This document shows, in pieces, positions 9,007-17,686 of a stretch of DNA of 64,000 nt. Within the stretch, counting starts at the first letter, position 1. Each line of letters starts with the position of its first letter. This stretch comes from Deltaproteobacteria bacterium (GTDB lineage Bacteria > Myxococcota_A > UBA796 > CAJQPC01): assembly GCA_016717595.1 (NCBI GenBank), contig JADKFE010000007.1, positions 102,452 to 166,451 on the forward strand, read 5' to 3'. A program made the position numbers and the translations under genes. The notes under the pieces are model-generated. The model was not told the origin of the DNA. It made no database searches and saw only the letters and a program-made list of their open reading frames with translations.

Positions 9007-12000
9007 GGCGCGTTCCCAGAGATGAACGTCCCGCCGCTGATGGTCGGGATCTCGGCGATCAGGGCGTTGATCTCGGCGCTGGTGAGGGCGATGTTGTCGA
9101 AGACGACCAAGGCCGCCGCTGATGGACTCCACACCGTAGAGGCCGTCGAGCCCCACGAGGCGCACGTTGTCTTCGATGCGCAGCTCACCGCCGACCTCGG
9201 TGAGCCCCCTCCAGGCCGTCCATGTTGCGCAGGTTGGGGTTGTCCATGATGAACAAGGCGGCGTCTACGGAGGTGAGGGCCTCCAATCCCACGAAGTTGA
9301 ACAGGCCGGGGAGCCCGTCGAGGCGGAGGTTGCCGCCGACGGAGGTGAGGGCGCCCAGCTCGTCTAGGCTGGTGAGCTGGGGCAGCCCGCTCAGGACGAG
9401 GTCGTCGCCGACGTGGGTGAGGTTCGAGAGCAGCGGAAGATCGGTGATCAAGGCCAGGTTGTCGAGCAGCAGCCCGCCGCTGAGGTCGGTGAGCGCGGGG
9501 AGCTGGGGCAAGACCCGCAGCGCGTCCAAACCCGAGAGCTCCAGGCCGCCGGTGATCGTCTCTAAGGCGGTGAAGTCGGGGAGCTGCGCCAGAAGGGGGG
9601 AGCGTGAGATCAGGATGAACTCGGCGGTGGTGAGCGCCGGGAATTCGCCTACGGTGGTGAGGCTGATGTTCTCCAACCGGCAGCTCAACCAGCGCGGCGT
9701 TCTTGTTGATCTCCAGGGAGTCCACAGACTCAAGCGCAGGGAAGCCGCCGAGGCTCTGGAGCGTAGGGTTGGCGCTGAAGCTCAGGGCCCCGCCGACGGT
9801 GGTGAGGCTCTGAAACGTGGGCGTGGCCGCGAGGATGTCGTTGTTGAACACCCGCAGGTTGCCGCGCACCTCGGTGAGCGCCGGGAAGCCGCCCACGGCT
9901 GTGAGCTTGGGGTTGTCGCTGAGGGTGAGGTCGAGCCCGACTGTGCTGAGCGCGGGCATCTCGGCGATGGTGGCCAGGACCGCGTTCGTCTCAATGGTGA
10001 GATCGAGGGTCACCTCCACCAGCCGATCAAAGCCCTGCAAGGTCTCTAAAGCCGGGTTGTTGAGGATCTTCAGATCGCCATACACCGCGCGGAGCGAGGC
10101 GAAGGCGTCGAGCTCGGTGAGCGCGTCGTTCTCTTCGACGGTGAAGCTCCCGACGAGCTCGGTGACCTGGTTGAAGCCCCGAAACACGCGGAGCGCTGGG
10201 AGATCGGAGAGATCGAGGCCCTCGGGCAGCACCTTGAGACGGTTGAAGCCGTCGATGACCTCAAGGGCGCTCTGGGTGACGATCTCCATGCCCTCGCCGC
10301 TGTCTTGGAGACGGTCGAAGCCGACGATCTCCAAGAGCGTCGCGTTTCGCTGAATGATGAGCCGGCCGCCGACGCTCTCTAAGTCGGGGAAGGTGCCCAG
10401 CACGAGCAGGCCGTCGTTGTCGGAGATCTCAAGATCCCCGGCGACTGTGGTGAGTCGGTCGAGGCGTCGAGGCTGGTGAGGGCGTCGTTGGAGCTGATGA
10501 ACAGGTCACCGCCCACCTGCTCGACGGCCTCTAAACCTTTGAGGCTCGTGAGCGAGGCGTTTCGTTGAAGCCGCAGCTCGCCGGGGATGACGGAGACGCC
10601 GCTGAGGCCCGAGGGGGAGGTGAGCAGGTCGTTGTCGTAGATGAACACGTCGCCCCCGACGCTCCGCAGGGTGCTGACGCCGGCGAGGCTCGTGAGGGTG
10701 TCGTTGGAGATCACGCTGAGGCCGCCGCCGACGGCTGTGAGGGCGTCGAGGCCGTAGAGGTCGGTCAGCAGCGGGTTGCGCTCGAGGCGGAGGTCGCCGC
10801 CGACCTCCTCGAGATCTCGCAGGCCGCGGAGCGTGGTGAGGCTGGGGTTGTCGGCGACACGCAGCGCGCCGCCGACCCGGGTGAGGGCGTCGAGGCCGCT
10901 CAGAGAGGTGAGCGTGTTGTTGTCGGAGAGGGTGAGATCCCCGCCCACGACGCTCACCAGGGCCAGGCCGCTGAGATCGGCGAGGGCGGCGTTGTCGGCG
11001 AGGGTGAGCTCGCCCACCACCTCGACCAAGGCGTCGAGGCCGTCGAGGCTGGTGAGCGCCTCATGGAGCCTCGACCTGCAGCCCACCCACAGAGGAGAGG
11101 CCCCAGGCCGCTCAGGCTCACCGAGCGCGTCGTCCTCGGCGATCCGCAGAGTGCCGGAGATCACCCGCAGCGCCGCGAGGCCGCTCGGCGTGGTCATCGC
11201 CCACAGCCGATGCAGGGTGAGGCCTCCGCCGAGGTCTTGTAAGCCGTCGAGGCCGCTCAGATCCTCCAACCACGGCACGTCGCTCAAGGTCACCGAGCCC
11301 TCCACAGCGAACACGCCCTCGAGGCCCGTGAGGGAGGCGAGCTCGTAGCTGTTGGAGACCTCCAGATCGCCGCTCACCCGGCGCAGGGTGTTGAGCCCGG
11401 CGAGGTCGATCAGGGTGTTGTTCTCGTGCAGGCGCAGCCCCGTGACGCTGTCCACCTCGCCGATGGAGGTGATGGTGGTGAGGTTGTTGTTGTCGTCGAT
11501 GTTCAGCGCGCCGCCGACCAGGCGCAGGCTGGGCACATCAAAGGCGCCGACGCTGGGGTTGAGCCAGAGCGTGAGGTCGCCGCCGACCTCAGCGAGGCTC
11601 GAGAGCTGCTTGATCCCGTTGAGGGTCTCGTTCTGGCTGATCGTCAGGTCGCCGCCGACATGTTTGAGGGACTGTAGGCCATAGAGGGAGACGAGGCTGG
11701 GGTTGTTGTCGATCACCAGCTCGCCGCCGACCTCCTGCAGGGCCGAGAGCCCGCTGACGTTCACGAGCTCGGCGTTGTCCGCCAGCACGAGGTCGCCGGT
11801 GATCTCGGTCACACAGGCGAGGGCGAGGAGCTGGGCGGTGTCGTCGTCCTCGATGTGGACGTCGCCCTGAACGGTCATCGTGCAGTAGCCCGTGCAGAGC
11901 CTCTGGGCGTTGTCTTCGGTGACGTCGCCCTCGTACTCACCCCGCGCCATCCAGGCGTTCGCTTGGTCGTCGTCGCAGTCCTCGTGGCTGGGGAAGCCGT

Positions 12001-12082
12001 CGCGGTCACGATCTTGACCGGCGCAGCCCAAGGTGGTGAGCCCAATGATGAGCCCAAGGGGGCCAAACGGGAGGCGGGTCAT
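9003..12082 (-). pseudogene. Solenoid-repeat (Receptor-L-like) lipoprotein, copy A, at least four frameshifts
   Basis: Start taken as the ATG at 12082 (a GAGGAG precedes it by about 7 bases); a second in-frame ATG is at 12097. A lipoprotein-type signal (LIIGLTTLGC) precedes a metal-binding segment (DRDGDGFPSHEDCDDD, MopE-like). About forty short repeats follow, of the type 'L..VGGDL.I..N..L.SL.GL', which should fold as a right-handed solenoid like receptor L-domains or leucine-rich repeats. The gene ends GGTFISGNAP. Frames switch near 10465, 9680, 9205 and 9110; the intact paralogue at 12866-16030 shows how they should join. Probably surface-exposed and adhesive or structural. Either four sequencing errors or a decaying copy. 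Confidence 0.7.
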
Positions 12083-12142
12083 GCTCAAGCTCCTCATCTC
12101 GCGCGCTCGTTCGTGCCGGGGGCTCTCAGGTTGTAGCCCGGC

Positions 12143-12813
12143 TCAGCGGGGGTTCGTGAGGTGTTGGGCGAAGAACTCACGGAGGCGCTGGGAGGCCAGC
12201 GCGGCGGAGGGCGCGTGAAAGGCGCCGGGGTCGCCCTGCCTCATAAACGCGTGGCCTGCGCCTTCGTAGAGGTGCAGCTCGGCCTGGGCCCCGGCGGCGG
12301 CCAAGGCCTCACGCAGGGCCAACACCCGCGCGACGGGGATGATCGGGTCCAAGGCGCCGAAGTGGCCCTGAATGGGGCCTTCACCCGGCTCCAGTCGTTG
12401 AACGGCGCGACGGGGGCGCCCCCGTAGAACGGCGCCACGGCGTCGAGGCCCTCGAGGGTACACGCCGCGGCGAAGGACATCACGCCGCCAAGACAGAAGC
12501 CCATCACGCCGACCTTGCCGTTGTGGCCGGGCTGGGCGCGAAGATACGCCACGGCCTCGGCCACACGTCTCATGGCCTCGCCGGTCTTCATCGTGTGGGA
12601 GAGACCACGCGCCACGGCGGGATCGGCCGTGGCCTCGACGTCGTAGAGGTTCGGCGCGATGGCGGAGATGCCCTCTTCAGCGAGGCGGTCCACATGGCCC
12701 CGGAGCTCGTCGTTGAGGCCCCACCACTCATGGAGCACCACGACCCCCGGGCCCGGGCGTGAGGAGGGGGCGAAGGCGGCGTCACACGAGGGCAGGCGGA
12801 CAGGCTGAGACAC
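12143..12813 (-). CDS. Dienelactone hydrolase family protein, one frameshift
   Basis: GTG at 12813 preceded by GGAG. Alpha/beta hydrolase with VVVLHEWWGLNDELR near residues 24-38, the nucleophile motif GFCLGG (Cys107), the acid in FGALDPIIP and the His in GAGHAF, giving the Cys-Asp-His triad of this family. The frame breaks at the G-run 12374-12377; one extra base restores VKAPIQGHFGALD. About 223 residues, normal for the family. It hydrolyses dienelactone-like esters in aromatic breakdown, but many relatives have other substrates. It sits between two solenoid paralogues that share nothing with its function. Its first ~20 codons are duplicated at the start of the upstream solenoid gene. Confidence 0.85.
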
Positions 12814-12823
12814 GAGGGCGCTC
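12758..12823 (-). repeat. 5' segment duplicated at 15975-16040 (copy 1)
   Basis: About 66 bases covering the start codon and first ~18 codons of the hydrolase, nearly identical by eye to the start of the solenoid gene ending at 16030. Confidence 0.8.
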
Positions 12824-12865
12824 CGGCGTGGGTGGGCGCCAAGCTAACCCACACAGGCTTCGGGG

Positions 12866-15800
12866 CTAAGGGGCGTTGCCCGAGACGGTCTTGCTGCCGC
12901 TGATGGTGGGGATCTCGCCGAGCAGGGCGCTGATCTCGGCGCTGGAGAGCGTGATGTTGTCGGTGATGGTCACGTCCTTGGCCACGGACTCAAGCCCGTA
13001 GAGGCCGGAGAGGCTCACGAGGCTCTTGTTGTCGGTGAGCGTGAGGTGCTTCCCGATCGTCAAGAGGCTCTCCAGCCCGTCCAGGCTCTCCAGGCGGTTG
13101 TTGCCCTCGATGTAGAGCGACGCGCCCACGGAGGTGAGCGCCTCCAAGCCGTTGAGGTTCTTGATCTTCTTCATGTGGTAGATCGAGAGGCGCCCGCGGA
13201 GGTCGGTGATGTGGCCAAGCGCGCCCAGCTCGGTGATCAGCGGGAGGTAGCCGAGCACAAGATCCCCGCCCAGGGCGGTCACCGGGGGCAGCTCTGGCAG
13301 GGTGGCCAAGAGGGGCAGATCGACGAGGCTGAGCCCCGAGAAGACCGTCAGCCCGCGGATGTCGGGGAGCTCTTGCAAGAGCGGGCAGCGCATGATCTCC
13401 AGGGTGTCGAGGGCCGTGAGCGCGGGAAGCTCGCCCACCTCAAGAAGGGACTCGTTGTCGTCGATGGTGATCGTCCCGGCGCTGACCAGGGCCGGGAAGC
13501 TCGGCGTGGCCAAGAGCGCCGGGTTCCCGATGATCTCAAGCGAGCCGTAGGCGTGGGTCAACGCGGGGAACTCGCCGAGGGTGGTCAGCTTGGGGTTTTC
13601 CGAGAAGCTGAGCGAGTAGCCGACGTGGGTGAGCGTAGTCAGCGCCGGGAGGGCAGTCAGCTCGGGATTGCCCTCGATCTGCAGCGAGATGCTCACCTCA
13701 ATGAGCCGACCGAGCCCCCTCACCGTCGTCAGCGCCGCGTTCTCGGTGATGATGAGGTCTCCATACACCACACGCAGCCCGTTGAACGCGTCAAACTCCA
13801 CCAGAGACGACTGATGAATCTCCAGGCTGCCGACGATCTCCGTGACAGAGTCAAAGCCGCGGAAGATCTGCAGCGCAGGATAATCGTTGAGCAGCAGATC
13901 CTCGTCCAAGGACTTGATGCGGTTGAAGCCGTCGATGACCTTGAGCGCGCTCTGGCGCTCCACCGTCACGCCCTCGCCGACGTCGGTGAGCTCGTCAAAG
14001 CCGATGATCTCCAAGAGCGCGTTGTTGTCACGAACCACGAGCTCGCCGACGCGCTCTAGGCTGGGGAAGGTGCCCAGCACGACGAGGCCGTTGTTCTCCT
14101 CTACCAGAAGTCGCCCGGTGACCGTGTTGAGGCGGCCCAGGGCCTCGACGCTCGTGAGCGCGTCGTTGCCCTCGATGATCACGTCCCCATCGACCTGGGT
14201 GAGCGCCTCAAGGCCCTTGAGGCTCGTCATCGTGTCGTTCAATTGGAAGGCCAGGTCGCCGGCCACCGTCGAGACGCCGCTGAGGCCCGAGGGCGCGATC
14301 AGCGCGTCGTTGTCGGTGATCCGGATGTCGCCGCCGACGTGCCTGAGCAGGCTGATGCCCGCGAGGCTGGTCAATGCGGGGTTTGAGGTGACCAAGAGCT
14401 CGCCGCCGACGCTCGTGAGGTCGTCGAGGCCGTAGAGGTCGGTCAGGGCGAGGTTGGCCTCAAGGGTGAGGTCGCCGCCGATCTCGGCGAGGTTCCGCAG
14501 GCCACGCAGCGCGCTGAGCTGGGCGTTGTCCCGCAGGGTGAACGCGCCGCCGATGGACGTGAGCCCGTCGAGGCCGCTGAGCGAGGAGAGCGTGTCGTTC
14601 TGCTCGATCGCCAGCGCGCCGCCGATGATCTCCAGCGCGGCCAGGCCCGAGAGCGAGGTGAGGCTGGGGTTGTCGGTGAGGGTGAACGACCCGACGATCT
14701 CGCCCAAGCCGTTGAGGCCATCGACGTGGGTGAGGCTGAGGTTCTCGCTGACGTGAAGCTCGCCGACCGACGAGAGCTTTGAGGGCCCGCTCAGGCCCTG
14801 AAGCCCGTCGTTCTGTGTGACGACGAGCGCGCCCGGGACGGCCTCTAGGGCGTCGAGGCCGTCTGTGGTGGTCAACGCGCCGAGCTGGCCAAGCGTGAGG
14901 TCACCGCCGACCGTCCGCAGGCCGCTGAGGCCGCCCAGCTCCGCCAGCATCGGCAGGTTTACGACCGTCACCGAGCCCCCGACGTCAAACACGCCCCCCA
15001 GCCCCCGGAGCGAGGGGAGCACGTCGCCGTCGGTGACGCTCAGATCGCCCTCTACCCGGCGCAGGGTGTTGAGCCCGCTGAGGTCGGAGAGCGTGTTGTT
15101 CTCTTCCACGATGAGGTCTGTGACGGTGTCGAGCGCGCCGACAGAGGTGATCGCCTGGAGGGCGTTGTTGTCGCGGATGACCAGCGCGCCGCCGAGGGAG
15201 GTGAGCCCCACGAGCTCAAAGTTTTTGAGATCGGGGTTGCCCTCGATCACGAGGTCACCGTCGAGCTCGCTGAGGCTTGAGAGGTGGTTGAGCCCGTTGA
15301 GGGAGTCGTTGTGAAGCAGCGTCATCGCGCCGCCGACCCGCTCAAGGGACGACAGACCATAAAAAGAGACGAGGGCGGGGTTCTCCTCAAACAGAAAGCC
15401 GCCGCCGATCTCCTCCAGAGCCATGAGGCCCGCGAGGCTCTGCAGCGAGGGGTTCTCCTGCAGGGTGAGGTCGCCGCCCACCTCTTTGAGGCCCGTCAGG
15501 CGCTTGAGCCCGTGGAGGGAGTCGTTGCGGGCGAAGGTCACCGAGCCGCCCACACGTTTGAGCGAGGACAGCCCATAAAAAGAGACGAGGTTGGGGTTGT
15601 CCTCGACCCGCAGGTCACCGCCGATCTCACGCAGAGACACGAGGCCCGCGACGTTCTCCAGCGACTCGTTCTCGCGCAGCGTGACGTCGCCGGTCACCTC
15701 GCTCACGCAGGCCAAGGCGAGGAGCTGGGTGGTGTTGTCGGCCTCGATGATGAGGTCACCCTCCACCTTGATCTTGCAGTAGCCAGAGCACAGGTCTTGG

Positions 15801-16030
15801 GCGTTCTCGGGGGTCACCGTGCCCTCGAAGACGCCGCGTCTCATCCAGGCGTTTGTTTTGTCGTCGTCGCAGTCCTCAAAGCGGGCGAACCCGTCACCGT
15901 CACCGTCTCGTTGGGCGCAGCCGGCGCCCAAGAGGCCCAGGCCCAGGGCGAGGCCGACGCCCCCCAGGCCAAGACGTGAGGAGGGGGGGAAGGCGGTGTC
16001 ACACGGGGGCAGCCGGACAGATTGAGACAC
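12866..16030 (-). CDS. Solenoid-repeat (Receptor-L-like) lipoprotein, copy B, intact
   Basis: 1054 residues in one frame. GTG at 16030 gives SQSVRLPPCDTAF..., which copies the hydrolase N-terminus and supplies the n-region of the signal. The hydrophobic stretch GVGLALGLGLLGAGC then ends at a candidate lipid-attached Cys. Next is a MopE-like metal-binding segment (GDGDGFARFEDCDDD), then more than forty repeats of about 23 residues ('GL..L..VGG.L.I..N..L.SL') forming a solenoid. The end is SGSKTVSGNAP, matching copy A. Likely anchored in the outer membrane and displayed outward. Function unknown; repeats of this kind often bind proteins or glycans. It supplies the frame reference for the broken paralogue. 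Confidence 0.8.
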   Translation of the reverse strand: MSQSVRLPPCDTAFPPSSRLGLGGVGLALGLGLLGAGCAQRDGDGDGFARFEDCDDDKTNAWMRRGVFEGTVTPENAQDLCSGYCKIKVEGDLIIEADNTTQLLALACVSEVTGDVTLRENESLENVAGLVSLREIGGDLRVEDNPNLVSFYGLSSLKRVGGSVTFARNDSLHGLKRLTGLKEVGGDLTLQENPSLQSLAGLMALEEIGGGFLFEENPALVSFYGLSSLERVGGAMTLLHNDSLNGLNHLSSLSELDGDLVIEGNPDLKNFELVGLTSLGGALVIRDNNALQAITSVGALDTVTDLIVEENNTLSDLSGLNTLRRVEGDLSVTDGDVLPSLRGLGGVFDVGGSVTVVNLPMLAELGGLSGLRTVGGDLTLGQLGALTTTDGLDALEAVPGALVVTQNDGLQGLSGPSKLSSVGELHVSENLSLTHVDGLNGLGEIVGSFTLTDNPSLTSLSGLAALEIIGGALAIEQNDTLSSLSGLDGLTSIGGAFTLRDNAQLSALRGLRNLAEIGGDLTLEANLALTDLYGLDDLTSVGGELLVTSNPALTSLAGISLLRHVGGDIRITDNDALIAPSGLSGVSTVAGDLAFQLNDTMTSLKGLEALTQVDGDVIIEGNDALTSVEALGRLNTVTGRLLVEENNGLVVLGTFPSLERVGELVVRDNNALLEIIGFDELTDVGEGVTVERQSALKVIDGFNRIKSLDEDLLLNDYPALQIFRGFDSVTEIVGSLEIHQSSLVEFDAFNGLRVVYGDLIITENAALTTVRGLGRLIEVSISLQIEGNPELTALPALTTLTHVGYSLSFSENPKLTTLGEFPALTHAYGSLEIIGNPALLATPSFPALVSAGTITIDDNESLLEVGELPALTALDTLEIMRCPLLQELPDIRGLTVFSGLSLVDLPLLATLPELPPVTALGGDLVLGYLPLITELGALGHITDLRGRLSIYHMKKIKNLNGLEALTSVGASLYIEGNNRLESLDGLESLLTIGKHLTLTDNKSLVSLSGLYGLESVAKDVTITDNITLSSAEISALLGEIPTISGSKTVSGNAP

Positions 16031-16040
16031 GCGGGCGCTC
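15975..16040 (-). repeat. 5' segment duplicated from the hydrolase gene (copy 2)
   Basis: Matches 12758-12823 with only scattered differences, including the GTG start. The GGAG before the hydrolase GTG has become CGAG here. Confidence 0.8.
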
Positions 16041-16107
16041 GGGGAGAGGGGGCTGTGAGGTCAGCCCGCCTCTGTAGAGCGCTCACGCGGCGCCTCAGAT
16101 CAGCCGA

Positions 16108-17685
16108 TCAGGGGCTCAGCCACTCAAGCTCGATCGTGTAGGGGTACTCCCCGGCGGGGCCCTCGTAGCCCATGAGCACGAGGTAATACGTCACGCCGGG
16201 CTCCAGCACCACGCCCCAGTTGGAGAGGGTGAAACGCTCGGGGTTTGCGTTCGCCTCGTACCAGCCTGCGACGAGGAGCACGCCTGCGCCGTCGTAGATG
16301 TGGAAGTCGAGGTCGGCCCCGCCCTCCCAGGCCGCCGAGGCGGCGACGCCCAGAGGCTCGGCCACGGTGAACGAGAAGACGTCGTAGTCGCCGGTGTTCC
16401 AGTAGGGGTTATCGACGCCGAAGCTCTGTACGCCGGTGATGACATCGACGTAGCCCAGGCCCGAGGCCACGGGCAAGGCGTTGGCGTTGGCCACGCTCGT
16501 CAGGTCCAGGGGGTAGTTCTCGGCGGTGGCGGCGATGTCGACGAAGCCGTCGTTGGGCTCGGTCTCGGCGTAGGTGAAGCCGATGAGCTTGGGCGCGATG
16601 GCGTCGAGCACGACCTCCGCCGGGGCGGTGTTCTCCTCATTGGGGCTGAGGTTCACCTCGATCGGCGCGGTGTTGTGCAGCGTGCCCGCGGGCAGACCCT
16701 GGTTGAGCACGGTGAAGTCCCCGGCCACGAGCCACACCTTGTCCAAGTTGATGCCGACGGTGTGGTTGTCGACCTTCTCGCCGTAGTCGTTCTCACCCTC
16801 CTCACTAGAGACGGTCTGCACATAGATCATCTTGTAGCTGCCGACCCACTCACCCGTGGCCTCGTCTTGCACCCAGTCGGTGATCTGGGCCCCGGCGGTG
16901 GGGTTGCCCCGGCTGAGGTAGTTCTCTGCGCTCTCGTACGCCCCGACCATGATCAGGCCGTCGTTGGGGTCGCTGCCGCTCACGGCGATGGTGTAGTTCT
17001 CGGCCTTGGCGTTGCCCAAATACACCGGGGTGATGACGAAGGCGTACTCGCCGCCCGCGATGACCTCGTCGATAAAGAGGCTCACCGTGCCGCCGGTGCC
17101 GTCGCTATAGGCGTAGGCGACGGGCTGAATGTCGGGATCGACGTCGGGATCGCCGAGGCTGAGGTCGTACACGGCGGCCTCGTACACCACGACGTCTGTG
17201 TAGGAGGGCTCGGTCTCGTCCGTGTCGGTTGTGGCGGTGTCTGTAGATTCTGTGTCGGTCGTCGCGGTGTCTGTAGATTCTGTGTCGGTCGTCTCTGTGT
17301 CGGTTGGCTCGCTGGTGTCGCCTGTGTCGCCCGTGTCCGGGGCGGGCTTGGGCGCGCCCGCGGGCTCACCCAAGGTCACCGTGAACGAGAACGACCCCGT
17401 CCCGGCGGGACGAAACACGATCCAGTCCTTCTCGACGGTGCCTTCGGGGGCGTCGGCGCCGACCAGACGCATCTTGCCCGTCCAGGTCTCGGGCCGCCAG
17501 CTCAAGCTGCCGATGTCCAAGGCGTCGGAGAGCAGGTCTTTGGTGCTCTCTTTCACGTCCGTCTCGACGTCGACGACGGCGCCGGGCAAGATGCGCGCGG
17601 TGCCGGTGAGGGTGGTCTTGTCGATGTCGGACTCAGGGCCCGCGCAGGAGAGCAGGAGCATCAGGGGAAGAATTTGGGTGCGCAT
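16108..17685 (-). CDS. Lipoprotein with Thr/Asp-rich linker and PPC-like C-terminal domain
   Basis: ATG at 17685, one base after the TGA of the TonB receptor gene (TGAGATG), so co-transcribed and coupled. Signal MRTQILPLMLLLSC with lipobox LLSC. Residues ~115-155 are a low-complexity Thr/Asp/Glu linker (repeats of TDTESTDTAT). The rest is beta-rich, with two segments of the bacterial pre-peptidase C-terminal type (DYDVFSFTVAEP...DLDFHIYDGAG...YYLVLMGYEG; also AENYTIAVSGSDPND). 525 residues. Linked to the receptor, it may be its surface-exposed substrate-binding partner, much as SusD partners SusC, though it has no SusD homology that I can see. Confidence 0.75.
   Translation of the reverse strand: MRTQILPLMLLLSCAGPESDIDKTTLTGTARILPGAVVDVETDVKESTKDLLSDALDIGSLSWRPETWTGKMRLVGADAPEGTVEKDWIVFRPAGTGSFSFTVTLGEPAGAPKPAPDTGDTGDTSEPTDTETTDTESTDTATTDTESTDTATTDTDETEPSYTDVVVYEAAVYDLSLGDPDVDPDIQPVAYAYSDGTGGTVSLFIDEVIAGGEYAFVITPVYLGNAKAENYTIAVSGSDPNDGLIMVGAYESAENYLSRGNPTAGAQITDWVQDEATGEWVGSYKMIYVQTVSSEEGENDYGEKVDNHTVGINLDKVWLVAGDFTVLNQGLPAGTLHNTAPIEVNLSPNEENTAPAEVVLDAIAPKLIGFTYAETEPNDGFVDIAATAENYPLDLTSVANANALPVASGLGYVDVITGVQSFGVDNPYWNTGDYDVFSFTVAEPLGVAASAAWEGGADLDFHIYDGAGVLLVAGWYEANANPERFTLSNWGVVLEPGVTYYLVLMGYEGPAGEYPYTIELEWLSP
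17215..17310. repeat. Short tandem repeats coding for a Thr/Asp/Glu linker
   Basis: Imperfect repeats of the type 'gtcgcggtgtctgtagattctgtgtc' broken here as gtcgcggtgtct and gtagattctgtg units, encoding TDTESTDTATTD in the lipoprotein on the minus strand. Confidence 0.6.
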
Positions 17686-17686
17686 C

